Below, in pieces: positions 49,905 through 58,255 of a stretch of DNA of 64,000 nt. Source of the stretch: SZAS-79 sp964599095. Its GTDB lineage: Bacteria; Pseudomonadota; Gammaproteobacteria; Burkholderiales; SG8-39. The first letter of the stretch is position 1; every line of letters begins with the position of its first letter. The notes below the pieces were generated by a model. It saw nothing but the letters and a program-made list of their open reading frames with translations, was not told the DNA's origin and did no database searches. Location: contig CAZREB010000002.1 in the NCBI GenBank assembly GCA_964599095.1, positions 1 to 64,000 on the forward strand, read 5' to 3'. Both the position numbers and the translations under genes were made by a program.

Positions 49905-49954
49905 AGCAGCCGCCCGCCGGAAGCGGGTGTCAGGTAATTACTGTCACTGTACAG

Positions 49955-50422
49955 TCAGTAGAGCAGTAGGGCCGAGACGCCGTGATTCCCAAGAAATCGA
50001 CCTCGCCTCAAGGCACGAATCAACGATTGGTAATGCTCCACTGCATACGCAAATTGCGCCGAACCTTGGCCAAGATCTTCGCAATGAAAAAACTCTTCGA
50101 CTCGATCCGCCCAGAAGTTGGTTTCAAGCCCATTGCGGACTGCTTTTCTGATCTGGCCACCTTGGCCTGACGATCCATAGCCATGCACAACGATGAGCCC
50201 CTTTAGCCCGGCCGCTGCACCTGCACGAACGTTCATGTCGAGTATTGCGATTGCTTCTTCGACCGTCGGCAATTGGCGCTCCAGGTCCACTTTCCAGTAC
50301 TCCACGTTTGCGAATGGGGGCTCTACGCTTTCACAATGGGGACAGGCCGCTGGCAACAGTGCACGAAAATTGCCGCACTGATTGCACTCAAACGCACGGG
50401 TAATTATGTCCGTCAACGCCAT
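49955..50422 (-). CDS. Zinc-ribbon plus Smr-like domain protein
   Basis: A 155-residue protein. The N-terminus has a zinc ribbon, C-x2-C (FECNQCGNF) and C-x2-C (ACPHCESVE). The following part looks like a Smr (MutS2 C-terminal) domain: VDLERQLPTVEEAIAILDMN, then LIVVHGYGSSGQGGQIRKAV, matching the family's DLHG and HGxG patterns with the first altered. Smr domains bind or nick branched nucleic acids. The start is ATG 50422. It is the last gene of a lower-GC three-gene islet beside an IS remnant. Confidence 0.75.
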   Translation of the reverse strand: MALTDIITRAFECNQCGNFRALLPAACPHCESVEPPFANVEYWKVDLERQLPTVEEAIAILDMNVRAGAAAGLKGLIVVHGYGSSGQGGQIRKAVRNGLETNFWADRVEEFFHCEDLGQGSAQFAYAVEHYQSLIRALRRGRFLGNHGVSALLLY

Positions 50423-50507
50423 GAGTACAGACCACAACTCGTTGACCGCATCCGCCTTAGACTTGCAAAGAGCGAGTTATTCTCCACAAGCCGAATGTCA
50501 CCGAAAG

Positions 50508-51086
50508 TTAGAGCACACTCCACACACGAAGAGCAAAAAACGTACGAATCATCCGTAGATGGTCAACCGGCTTAGTCAACAGCACATTCTGTCCGAGATC
50601 GCCGCTTAACGATGTTCTCACCGTACCTTTGAGGCGGATCCAAGAGGAGAAATAGGGCAATTGCAGCCATTCTGGCATCTCGGAACGCTCACCCCGCTTT
50701 ACGAGTTTCTTCTTGGTTGCATTCCTTGTTGTCTTCTTAGTCTTGACTCTGACCTTGACGTACCACTTATCTAGATGAACGCCAATATCCGTCGGGTTGA
50801 ACACGATTGCTTCTCGCCAAATAGCGTGTGTCGCTACTGCCTGTCTGGTGGGACATCCTTCCTTTTCCAAGCGAATCTCTATGCCAGCCGACGAGTACTT
50901 TTTGTTCGGCACACGGATTAAGACAACCCATTTATTATTGGTCTTGAAGTTGTGATCGACAACATCGTAAGTAAACTGAAATCCTTGCGCCATTCCGTTG
51001 GGAACAAGATTTGTGTTCCACTGCTCTCTTGACTCTGCACATAAAGTACCGTCAAGCAACTTAGGATCGATGGATTTTAAGGACAC
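50508..51086 (-). CDS. Uncharacterised protein in lower-GC islet
   Basis: A 192-residue protein. The start is GTG 51086, decided by an excellent AAAGGAGGT eight bases upstream; an earlier in-frame TTG (51149) lacks a site. Composition is basic and Trp/Lys rich, with segments NNKWVVLIRVPNKKYSS and RVKTKKTTRNATKKKLVKRG. GC content is visibly lower than the surroundings. I recognise no family. It lies between the DnaJ-type zinc-finger gene and the Smr-like gene, all on the minus strand. Confidence 0.75.
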   Translation of the reverse strand: MSLKSIDPKLLDGTLCAESREQWNTNLVPNGMAQGFQFTYDVVDHNFKTNNKWVVLIRVPNKKYSSAGIEIRLEKEGCPTRQAVATHAIWREAIVFNPTDIGVHLDKWYVKVRVKTKKTTRNATKKKLVKRGERSEMPEWLQLPYFSSWIRLKGTVRTSLSGDLGQNVLLTKPVDHLRMIRTFFALRVWSVL

Positions 51087-51145
51087 GAGAATAACCTCCT
51101 TTCGGGAAACGCGGATCTCGCATGTCAGTCGAGGACGAACCTCGA

Positions 51146-51763
51146 TCAAATCAACAACTTCTTAATGGCTTTGGCCAAAGCAGAGTTCTTGATAGGATCG
51201 TTATCGACTTCGTACACAATTCCATGCCCACGGCACTTCTTGCACGCACACCCCTGCGTGCCATCTTCGCAGCCACAGTCGTGCGGGATCTTTTTGACGT
51301 AAGGGCTCAGACCTATTCCGACTCCTGTGCCCCCGCAATGTTTACAGTTGACGGACAAATTGCTGCAGTTAAATGGGGCGTCAAAATGTGCCCACCTGTA
51401 AACCTTCTGAGTCCCATTGCAATTCGTGCATACCTCCGTTCCCCTGCCTGATCCATTGCACATTGGGCAATTAACTACTGCCCGATTCTGGACAAGTTCT
51501 TTGGCCTGACTCTGAATCTTTCGCTGGTTTTGCTTTTTCTTACGGCGATCTTGCTCTTCCTTCTCTCTTTTTCGATTTTCTTCAGCCAGGCGACGTTTTC
51601 TTGCAAGCCTCGCTTTGTCCCTCTTGAGTTTGTCTGCCAGCTCCCGATTCTTTATTGTCTCGTCCTGGGCTTTCCTCTTCAAAGCAAGATCTTGGGCCTG
51701 ATTCCACAGGGCAATATCGATGGGAGTTGCTCTTGCAAGAGGCTTTCCTTTTACGGGTACCAA
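51146..51763 (-). CDS. Coiled-coil protein with DnaJ-type CxxCxGxG zinc fingers
   Basis: A 205-residue protein. An acidic/basic coiled coil of about 75 residues (KRKAQDETIKNRELADKLKR onward) is followed by four zinc-binding pairs: CPMCNGSGRG, CTNCNGTQ, CKHCGGTGVG and CKKCRGHG, plus an extra C-x-C-rich loop. This is a DnaJ central domain without the J domain. TTG 51763 has GAGGGG six bases upstream; TTG 51829 is an alternative that overlaps the DUF5615 gene by 23 bases. It heads the lower-GC islet. Function unknown. Confidence 0.75.
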   Translation of the reverse strand: MVPVKGKPLARATPIDIALWNQAQDLALKRKAQDETIKNRELADKLKRDKARLARKRRLAEENRKREKEEQDRRKKKQNQRKIQSQAKELVQNRAVVNCPMCNGSGRGTEVCTNCNGTQKVYRWAHFDAPFNCSNLSVNCKHCGGTGVGIGLSPYVKKIPHDCGCEDGTQGCACKKCRGHGIVYEVDNDPIKNSALAKAIKKLLI

Positions 51764-51806
51764 GTAGTTCCCCTCAAATTCGGAACCAATCCGACGAAGT
51801 GTGGAA

Positions 51807-52151
51807 TCAGTGCCGAAGCAATTCCACAACGAGCAATGCCTCTTCGGCTGCGTTCTCGAAGTGCACTAAATCGGCAAAGCGATCGCGAAGCAGCGCCGCA
51901 ATGTCTTCGGTCCCGGCATTCCCGACCGCCAGCCAGACGACCTTTGGCGGCGGCCCGTACAGGAACGCCCGTTGGCGAAAATCGTTGTCCTTCGAGACGA
52001 TCACATAGTCTGAGGATCCAGCATAGGCCCAGATGCTCTCGTCGCTGCACCGCCGGCCGAGCACTTGCTCGACAGTTTTGCTGCCGGGGAATTCATCTTT
52101 CAGCAAGTCCGCCAAGCGTCCGCTGAGATTCTCGTCGAACAGCAGCTTCAC
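51807..52151 (-). CDS. DUF5615 PIN-like protein (probable toxin)
   Basis: A 114-residue protein of the DUF5615 PIN-like family. The opening KLLFDENLSGRLADLL carries the conserved D-E-N metal-site motif, and VSKDNDFRQRA and ADLVHFENAAEEALL complete the acidic site. PIN-type folds are usually RNases. It overlaps the upstream DUF433 gene by four bases, the standard antitoxin-then-toxin order, and probably forms a type II toxin-antitoxin pair. Confidence 0.9.
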   Translation of the reverse strand: MKLLFDENLSGRLADLLKDEFPGSKTVEQVLGRRCSDESIWAYAGSSDYVIVSKDNDFRQRAFLYGPPPKVVWLAVGNAGTEDIAALLRDRFADLVHFENAAEEALLVVELLRH

Positions 52152-52375
52152 ACCGCCGAGGACCCCGCGAGCTTGCGTTCGCGAGACGCCGCGAACTCCA
52201 GCACCGCCCTGATATCCTCGCTCTTCAGGCTCGGAAAATCGCGCAGGATCTGGGCCTCAGACATGCCCCCTGCGAGATACTCGAGGATGTCGTAGACGGT
52301 GATGCGCGTACCTTGAATGCAGGGCTTGCCGCCGCGGATCGCCGGATCGACAACGATTCTGTTTTCGAAGCCCAT
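52148..52375 (-). CDS. DUF433 protein (probable antitoxin)
   Basis: A 75-residue DUF433 protein starting at ATG 52375 (MGFENRIVVDP). Family landmarks are IRGGKPCIQGTRITVYDILEY and the HTH-like segment MSEAQILRDFPSLKSEDIRAVL. DUF433 proteins are typically encoded just before DUF5615 PIN-like proteins, as here with a four-base overlap, and are considered the DNA-binding antitoxins. An unpaired DUF433 relative occurs at 54359-54595. Confidence 0.9.
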   Translation of the reverse strand: MGFENRIVVDPAIRGGKPCIQGTRITVYDILEYLAGGMSEAQILRDFPSLKSEDIRAVLEFAASRERKLAGSSAV

Positions 52376-52443
52376 GTTGACTCCGGCCACTGGGGCTGCG
52401 GGTTCGGGACCGATCAGTCTAGCACCGTTGCCCGACGTGTCGT

Positions 52444-53310
52444 TCAGACCTCGAAGGTGTGCAAGTCCTCGGCCATCGAGACAGGCCCCGCGTAGGCGCG
52501 TCGCACGTCGTCGAGGATGCTCTCAATCGACCCCTTCGTCACCGCCCGCGTATGCGTGAGCACCAACCGCTTCACCCCCGCCTCCGCCGCAACCTTCCCC
52601 ACCACGTCCGAACAAGCCAGCGTCGACTTCGCGACCCCGCGCAGGTACTCCGTATCCAGTTCCTTCGAAGGTAACCAGCAACACTGAAGCAGCAAATCCG
52701 CACCTTGGGCCAGCTTCAGCAACCCCTCGCAAGGCACCGTATCCCCGCTGATCGCGAGCACCTTCCCGAAAGCCTCGATCCGGTACCCCAGGCAGATCCA
52801 CTGCTTCCGAAACAACGGCCCGAAATTCGCGTGCCCGTGCTCCACCTGGTACGCGAGCACGCGCCAACCGTTGCCCGAAGCCACCACTCCGCCCTCCACA
52901 TCCGTCACCACCGGCCGCGGAAAAGACCCCATCTCCGGCATCCCGTGCGCCGCGTACTCGGTGGTGCGGAACTCGAGGTCGCGCTTGTAGATCTGGTCGA
53001 GGTAGATATCCACGATCGACTTGGTCGCATAAGGCCCGACGATCTGCATCGGCAGGCGCCGCCCGTTCTGCCACGAGGTGATCATCAGGTCGGCGATGTC
53101 GCCGATGTGGTCGAAGTGGTGGTGGGTGACGAAGAGCCGAGTGAGAGCAGACCACGCCACGCCCTTCTTCGCGAGCTGCAGGACCGCGCCGCGCCCGCAA
53201 TCGAAGAGCAGGTGGTCATCGCCGATCGTGACGAGGTTGCACGAGGAGCTGCGCTGGGGCAAAGGCCGCGGGGTGCCGGTGCCGAGCGTGGTGAGGCGGA
53301 TCGAAGTCAT
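52444..53310 (-). CDS. MBL-fold metallohydrolase (RNase Z/arylsulfatase-like)
   Basis: A 288-residue metallo-beta-lactamase fold protein. The metal motif is T-H63-H-H65-F-D67-H68 (VTHHHFDHIGD); further ligands are H in YQVEHGHANFG, D in AISGDTVPCEG and H in VLTHTRAV. The layout TTLGTGTPRPLPQRSSSC is that of the RNase Z-like subgroup that includes arylsulfatases and small-molecule hydrolases. The long exosite arm of true RNase Z is not obvious, so a small-molecule role is more likely. Confidence 0.9.
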   Translation of the reverse strand: MTSIRLTTLGTGTPRPLPQRSSSCNLVTIGDDHLLFDCGRGAVLQLAKKGVAWSALTRLFVTHHHFDHIGDIADLMITSWQNGRRLPMQIVGPYATKSIVDIYLDQIYKRDLEFRTTEYAAHGMPEMGSFPRPVVTDVEGGVVASGNGWRVLAYQVEHGHANFGPLFRKQWICLGYRIEAFGKVLAISGDTVPCEGLLKLAQGADLLLQCCWLPSKELDTEYLRGVAKSTLACSDVVGKVAAEAGVKRLVLTHTRAVTKGSIESILDDVRRAYAGPVSMAEDLHTFEV

Positions 53311-53360
53311 CGGGCGAAGGTGTCAGAATTGCGTCGGACGATTCTACAGACGGACACAAA

Positions 53361-54320
53361 ATGCGCCTCCTTGCACTAGCACTCCTCGCCGCAACAACCC
53401 TCGCCCAAGCCGACTATCCCGACAAGCCGGTCAAGCTCATCGTGACCTACCCGGCCGGCGGCCCCACCGACGTGATCGCGCGCAACGTGGCGCAGAAGCT
53501 CGCCGAGGCGATCAGGCAGCCGATCGTGGTCGAGAACCGCGGCGGCGCCAACGGCATCCTCGGCATGGAGGCGGTGGCCAAGGCCGACCCGGACGGCTAC
53601 ACGCTCGCCTTCACGGTCGACTCGACGCTGACCGCGAACCCGGCCCTCTACAAGAAGCTGCCCTATAACCCGCAGAAGGATTTCGCGCCGGTGAGCGTGG
53701 TGGCGTCGCTCACGACATTCGTGCTCGCGGTGCACCCCTCGGTGCCGGCCGACACGCTGCAGAAATTCCGCGAGCTCGCCGCACAGAAACCGCGCGGCAT
53801 GACGATGGCCAACGCCGGCAACGCGAGCCCGGCGCACCTGGTGGCCGCCCTCTTCGAGTACAAGTCGCGCGCCGAGCTGACGCCGGTGCCTTACAAGGGC
53901 GGTGCGCCTGCGGTCGCGGACCTCGTCGGCGGCCAGGTCTCCGCGATGTTCGTGCCGGCCACCAACGCCGGGCCGCTGGTCAAGGGCGGCAAGGTCCGCG
54001 CGCTGGCGGTCACCAGCACGAAGCGCTTCGCCCAGCTGCCGGAGGTGCCGACCTTCGCCGAGGCCGGCCTGCCGGAGTTCGACCTGAACAAAGGGTTCTG
54101 GTACGCGATCCTCGCGCCGGCAGCAACGCCGGAAGCGGTGATAGCAAAACTGAACTCAGCGCTGGGAACGGTGCTGGCGACCAAGGAACTGCGCGACGCG
54201 CTGGCCAAAGTGGGCGTGGAGACGCTCGGCACGACGCCGGCCGAGGCGCGTGCGCTGATCGAGACGGATACCAAGCGGTGGGCCGAGGTGATCCGGGCGA
54301 ACCGGATCTCGCTGGACTGA
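53361..54320 (+). CDS. TTT/Bug-type periplasmic substrate-binding protein
   Basis: A 319-residue secreted binding protein. The signal peptide is very short (LLALALLAATTLAQA) and is followed by DYPDKPVKLIVTYPAGGPTD. Landmarks: NGILGMEAVAKADPDGYT, MANAGNASPAH, TPVPYKGGAP and VTSTKRFAQLPEVPTFAEAG. The start is ATG 53361. It is divergent from the MBL-fold gene 50 bases away and is followed by an orphan DUF433 gene. The ligand is unknown. Confidence 0.93.
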   Translation: MRLLALALLAATTLAQADYPDKPVKLIVTYPAGGPTDVIARNVAQKLAEAIRQPIVVENRGGANGILGMEAVAKADPDGYTLAFTVDSTLTANPALYKKLPYNPQKDFAPVSVVASLTTFVLAVHPSVPADTLQKFRELAAQKPRGMTMANAGNASPAHLVAALFEYKSRAELTPVPYKGGAPAVADLVGGQVSAMFVPATNAGPLVKGGKVRALAVTSTKRFAQLPEVPTFAEAGLPEFDLNKGFWYAILAPAATPEAVIAKLNSALGTVLATKELRDALAKVGVETLGTTPAEARALIETDTKRWAEVIRANRISLD

Positions 54321-54358
54321 CCTGCCGAACCGGGCACCTTCGGTCTAGAATTGCCGTC

Positions 54359-54595
54359 ATGTTCGATCGAATCACCCACAAGCCGGAGGTTCTCGCGGGC
54401 AGGCCTACCATCCGGGGCCTGCGAATCTCGGTTGCCCACGTCGTCAACCTCGTCGCCAACGGAATGACGCCGGGCCAGATAATCGCGGACCTTCCGGACC
54501 TGGATACGGAGGATATCCGCCAGGCGCTCGGCTATGCCGCGGCGATCGCCGACGATCGCGTGTACCCGCTAGCGGAGTTCGAACCGCGCTCCTAG
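54359..54595 (+). CDS. DUF433 protein without a PIN-like partner
   Basis: A 78-residue DUF433 protein. The start is ATG 54359. The signature RITHKPEVLAGRPTIRGLRI and the segment MTPGQIIADLPDLDTEDIRQAL align with the family. No DUF5615 gene follows; the next 145 bases hold only a degenerate dispersed repeat. It could be an orphan antitoxin left after toxin loss, or a solitary regulator. Confidence 0.85.
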   Translation: MFDRITHKPEVLAGRPTIRGLRISVAHVVNLVANGMTPGQIIADLPDLDTEDIRQALGYAAAIADDRVYPLAEFEPRS

Positions 54596-54610
54596 TTGTA
54601 CCTGTACCAG

Positions 54611-54670
54611 CACAAAATCGGCAGGACAGCCAATATCCGCGCGGTTTCCCGGAAAAATTGTTCGTGATTT
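54611..54670. repeat. Dispersed intergenic repeat, copy D (degenerate)
   Basis: Contains AATCGGCAGGACAGCCA, CCGCGCGGTTTCCCGGAAAAA and GTGATTT, which line up with GGAGAGCCAGGCGCCGCGCG, TCTCCGAAAAATAATC and GGAATT of copies A and B. It lies between the orphan DUF433 gene (plus) and the MFS gene (minus), at both 3' ends. The similarity is weaker than for A and B. Confidence 0.45.
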
Positions 54671-54740
54671 ATCCGCCCGCAGCTTATCCTCGCGCAATTT
54701 CAGCACGGCCTGTTGATCACCGGGCAGGCGGCACGGCCCC

Positions 54741-56294
54741 CTACCCGCTCCGCATCCTCCCCGCCCTAACCACCGCAATCGCCGCCAGCGGCACCACCAG
54801 CCCGATCAGCGTCACCACGATGAGCAATTCCCCGAGCTGGCTGTAGTCGGCCGCGACGGTCACGGCCTTGGTGACCGGGTCCCTCACCTCCCGCGACACC
54901 ACGAACCACTGGTTCAGGTATTGCGTTCCCAATTGCGAAGCCGACAGCGCAAGATTGGTAAACGACGCCATCACCGCGAAGTACGTGGCCTTGAGCTTCT
55001 CCGGCGCGGAGTTCGCGATCCACGCGAGCATCGGCACCATCGCGATCTGTCCCAGCGGCGAGGCAAGCGCGGTGTCGACCAGCACGATGAAGCGCGCATC
55101 CATGACTCCGCCGGTCAGCGAGGCGGTCCAGCGGTGCAGGCCGTAATACAGGCCGGTCTGCGGCAGCGAGAGCAGCGTGCCGATGACGACCAGGAACCCG
55201 ACGATGTAATAGATCGATCGCTCGGCCATGAAGCGTCGGAAAGCGAACAGCCCGGCCAGCGTGAGGGCGCTGCCCAGCAGCGAGAGCTCCGAAAGGAATT
55301 GCTGGTCGAACCCGAGTTCGTCGATCGTCCACCAGGTGGCGCCGGCGCCCGGGCCGGGCATCGCCCGGTAGACGAAGATCACCACCGCGGTGCCGACGAG
55401 CGTGGAGCGCGCCGCCGGATCGAGTTCGCTCACCAGCCGCCTCATCAGGAACAGCACGATCGCAATCGAAGCGCAGAAGATGATCTCCTGCCCGCGTGCG
55501 ACGTTGCCCAGGCCGACCGCGAGCGACACCGCGGTGAACGCGAACCCGCCGCCGAGGATCCACCAGTTCGGCGCCTGGCGATCGACGCGGCGCTCGTACT
55601 GGGCCGGATTGCGCCTGCGCAGCCACGCCGCGAGCGACACGCCGGCAACGGACACCAGCGGGATCACGAGCGCCCATTGGTAGACGTGCAGGTAGGCGGC
55701 GGCCTTCCCTTGTTCCGGCAGCGCCTGCACACCGGACATGAAGAACACGTTGGCCAGCGCCACCAGCACGCTGCCGCCGATGATCGCCACGCGCCCGAGC
55801 GTCTGCATCGTGGTGTGCATCGCGCGGCGTTCTTCGTCGCCGATCTCGCGGCCGTCGGCCTGCAGGCGCGGCACCGCCTCGACGGTCATCGCGTCGGCCA
55901 CCACGTCCTGCACCATGTAACCCACCGGCCCGAGCAGGGACGCAAGCACGAACCAGTATTCGGCCGGCATGACCGCGCGCATCGCCGCCGGATCGGCCAG
56001 CAGGCCGATCATGATTCCGATGCTTGCCGCCAGCAGGCCGGCGCCGAACAGCACCAGCGCCTCTTTCCAGCGCCAGAGCAGGTCGACGACGTGACCGACC
56101 GGCATCTTCAACGCCCACGGCAGGCCGGCCCAGAATCCGAGGGCCGCGAGGAATTCGGCCGAGAGTCCGAGATAATCCTTGACGAAGAACGTGCCGGCAA
56201 TATCGGTGAGGCCGGAGATGCCCGCGGCCATGTACACCATCAATGGCGGCATGAAGGTCAGCCGGAACGAGGCGATCAGCGAGGGGGATCCCAC
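54741..56294 (-). CDS. MFS transporter (folate-biopterin transporter-like)
   Basis: A 517-residue membrane protein with about 12-14 TM segments. The opening FRLTFMPPLMVYMAAGISGL, then FFVKDYLGLSAEFLAALGFWAGLPW and KMPVGHVVDLLWR, resembles the folate-biopterin (BT1) branch of the major facilitator superfamily. DVVADAMTVEAVPR contains the acidic TM residues typical of that group. The ligand is uncertain. The start is ATG 56294, 12 bases beyond the PNPOx-family stop; it is the last gene of the hemerythrin operon. Confidence 0.85.
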   Translation of the reverse strand: MGSPSLIASFRLTFMPPLMVYMAAGISGLTDIAGTFFVKDYLGLSAEFLAALGFWAGLPWALKMPVGHVVDLLWRWKEALVLFGAGLLAASIGIMIGLLADPAAMRAVMPAEYWFVLASLLGPVGYMVQDVVADAMTVEAVPRLQADGREIGDEERRAMHTTMQTLGRVAIIGGSVLVALANVFFMSGVQALPEQGKAAAYLHVYQWALVIPLVSVAGVSLAAWLRRRNPAQYERRVDRQAPNWWILGGGFAFTAVSLAVGLGNVARGQEIIFCASIAIVLFLMRRLVSELDPAARSTLVGTAVVIFVYRAMPGPGAGATWWTIDELGFDQQFLSELSLLGSALTLAGLFAFRRFMAERSIYYIVGFLVVIGTLLSLPQTGLYYGLHRWTASLTGGVMDARFIVLVDTALASPLGQIAMVPMLAWIANSAPEKLKATYFAVMASFTNLALSASQLGTQYLNQWFVVSREVRDPVTKAVTVAADYSQLGELLIVVTLIGLVVPLAAIAVVRAGRMRSG

Positions 56295-56306
56295 AAACAG
56301 CTCGAA

Positions 56307-57233
56307 CTACGCCCCGCCCACCGGCAGGAAAGGCGAAGGGCTCGCCTCGCCCCATGCGAGCCTGAGCGCACCCGGAACCCGGAGCGTGCCGGCCACTTGC
56401 ATGAGCAGCGCGCGCCTCGCGCCCGGCAGGCGCTCGACCTCCGGGCCGTCCCAGATCACCTCTACCCGCACCGCGACGTAGAGCAGGTCGCCGGTGGCGA
56501 AGTCGATCACCAGCAGCCCGGCGCGCGGATTGACTGCGAGGTTGCCGAGCGTATTGAAGTAGTTATTGCCGACGTAGTCCGGCACCGTCAGCACATCACC
56601 ATCGACGTGGATGAAGCCCGGCGGCCCGCCGCGGTGCGAGACGTCGACGCCGTGCGAGCGCGCCTCGCCCTCCCCCGCCGGGTAGGCGGTGGCAATGAAA
56701 AAGGTGTCGGCGGCGCGCAGCCTGCGGATCGCATCGTCATCGAGGCGATCGGAGCGCACCGCCTCGCCCACGTAACGCGGCACGAACTGCGGCTCGCGCG
56801 CCTGGATGTACTTCGGGCAGTTGCCGAAGCTCTGCTGCACGCGCACGCTGAACCCGTCGGCGTCGACGCTCTCGACCACGCCGTTCATGCGGTTGCGCCT
56901 GCGGGTATGCGGCTCGATGCCCAGCAGCCCGAGCGGGCGGCCCGGCGCGAGGACGAGCGGATCGCCGCGCGAGGGCAGCGCGTTGACGCTCAGCAGGTCG
57001 GCCGTGGCCTCCATGAACCCGGGCGGCGCGGCAATCGCGGAAGCCCAGGGCTGCCCCGCATCGTCCACGCTGCCGATCACCACGAAAGGCAGTTGCTCGA
57101 AGAAATCGCGGTGCTGCTCGTCCATGTAGTCGCGGATCGCGCGCCGCCCGGCGACCGCCATGCGCGCGCCCACGCCCGCGCGCTCCTGCACCGCGCGCTC
57201 GCCGCGGTGGAAGGGTTCTTCGGGTTCGCTCAT
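56307..57233 (-). CDS. Pyridoxamine 5'-phosphate oxidase-family (split-barrel flavin-binding) protein
   Basis: A 308-residue protein with two split-barrel modules. The first has FVVIGSVDDAGQPWASAIAAPPGF and VNALPSRGDPL; the second has FFIATAYPAGEGEARSHGVDVSHRGG and NTLGNLAVNPRAGLLVIDF. Proteins of this double-barrel class bind FMN or F420-like cofactors and often detoxify reactive species. The start is ATG 57233 (MSEPEEPF). The small lipoprotein gene ends 7 bases upstream. Confidence 0.88.
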   Translation of the reverse strand: MSEPEEPFHRGERAVQERAGVGARMAVAGRRAIRDYMDEQHRDFFEQLPFVVIGSVDDAGQPWASAIAAPPGFMEATADLLSVNALPSRGDPLVLAPGRPLGLLGIEPHTRRRNRMNGVVESVDADGFSVRVQQSFGNCPKYIQAREPQFVPRYVGEAVRSDRLDDDAIRRLRAADTFFIATAYPAGEGEARSHGVDVSHRGGPPGFIHVDGDVLTVPDYVGNNYFNTLGNLAVNPRAGLLVIDFATGDLLYVAVRVEVIWDGPEVERLPGARRALLMQVAGTLRVPGALRLAWGEASPSPFLPVGGA

Positions 57234-57240
57234 CGCGGCC

Positions 57241-57792
57241 TCATTGCGGCGCGACCTGGATCCGGGCCACCCAGCCCTTGTCGGTGAGCACGAAGAACGC
57301 CGTCCCCGCCAGGTCGAGCCCGCCGCGGGCGCATGCAAGGTCCACGCCGGGGGCGCCGGGCAGCAGCCGGTAGGTGAACGGCACTTCGGCGGTCTCCTCG
57401 CCCGGGATCTGCACCACCTTGCCGACGCTGACGACCTGGGTCTTCAAGAGCGGCAGCAGGTGGACATCCGGGTTCTTCTCCGGCGTCGCGCCCGCCACCG
57501 CGGCGAGCTTGCCGGTCGGCACGTAGAAGAGCGAGTTCGGGCCGCTCTGCCTGACGTAGCCCTCGCGCAGCAGCGATTCGAGGCAGGCCGGCGGCTGCAT
57601 CGAGTCGCGCTGGCCTATCGTCTTGGCGACATTGCCGGCGGCCCACTTCTCGATCGCCGCGCGGGCGCCATGCTCGTCCAGCCGGTTGCCGCAGCCGGTC
57701 GCGAGCACGGTGGCCAGCGCGACGAGGGCGAACGATGCGGGTTTCCTGCCGGCCGGGCGCGCGCTACTTCTTGCCGAGCACGAAATCCGCAT
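57241..57792 (-). CDS. Putative lipoprotein of unknown function
   Basis: A 183-residue protein. The N-terminus is basic followed by a hydrophobic stretch ending in a lipobox-like LATGC (C34), so it is probably a lipoprotein. The mature part has two cysteines (PPACLESLL, DLACARGG) and beta-rich segments FTYRLLPGAPGVDLA and GTAFFVLTDKGWVARI. ATG 57792 overlaps the hemerythrin stop by 29 bases, suggesting translational coupling. No family recognised. Confidence 0.72.
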   Translation of the reverse strand: MRISCSARSSARPAGRKPASFALVALATVLATGCGNRLDEHGARAAIEKWAAGNVAKTIGQRDSMQPPACLESLLREGYVRQSGPNSLFYVPTGKLAAVAGATPEKNPDVHLLPLLKTQVVSVGKVVQIPGEETAEVPFTYRLLPGAPGVDLACARGGLDLAGTAFFVLTDKGWVARIQVAPQ

Positions 57793-58150
57793 AGCGCTTG
57801 TCGGTGACCTTGATGTGGTTCAGCAGCCACTCGCGCAGGAACTGGCTGGCTTCCGCGTAGATGTCCTGCCTGAGCTCGTTCTTTTCGAGGGCTTCGAGCT
57901 TGGAGGAAAACGCACGGTGTTCCGCGGCATGTGCCTGCAGGCCGGGATAGTCGAACAGGCGCATCACGATCTCCTCGACGCTGAAGTGGATGCGCGCGTA
58001 GTCCTTCAGCTCTTCCATCACGAAGTACACCGCAAGCCTGCGGTCCTCCTCGTTCGCCGCCGAGCCCAGCCGGTCGATGCACGCGAAGAGCTGCTTGTGC
58101 TGCTCGTCGATTTCGGGGATGCCGATCGAGTATTCCGCCTTCCAGTCCAT
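57764..58150 (-). CDS. Bacteriohemerythrin
   Basis: A 128-residue hemerythrin-domain protein. The diiron ligands are visible in order: H18 (IDEQHKQLF), H and E in ARIHFSVEEIVM, H in GLQAHAAEHRAF (two), and H in LLNHIKVTDKRY with the terminal D. Length and motif order match single-domain bacteriohemerythrins that bind O2. It heads the operon lipoprotein/PNPOx-like/MFS and is divergent from a persulfide dioxygenase-rhodanese gene that needs O2, which gives a possible functional link. Confidence 0.93.
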   Translation of the reverse strand: MDWKAEYSIGIPEIDEQHKQLFACIDRLGSAANEEDRRLAVYFVMEELKDYARIHFSVEEIVMRLFDYPGLQAHAAEHRAFSSKLEALEKNELRQDIYAEASQFLREWLLNHIKVTDKRYADFVLGKK

Positions 58151-58255
58151 GCGCCTGCTCCTTGCCGATGGGTGACCGGGACGCCCAGGACGCTCTGGCG
58201 CGCTCCGCCCACCGAAGTAAACTCATTGTATTCCCGAGCCGCAGGAGTACCCGCC

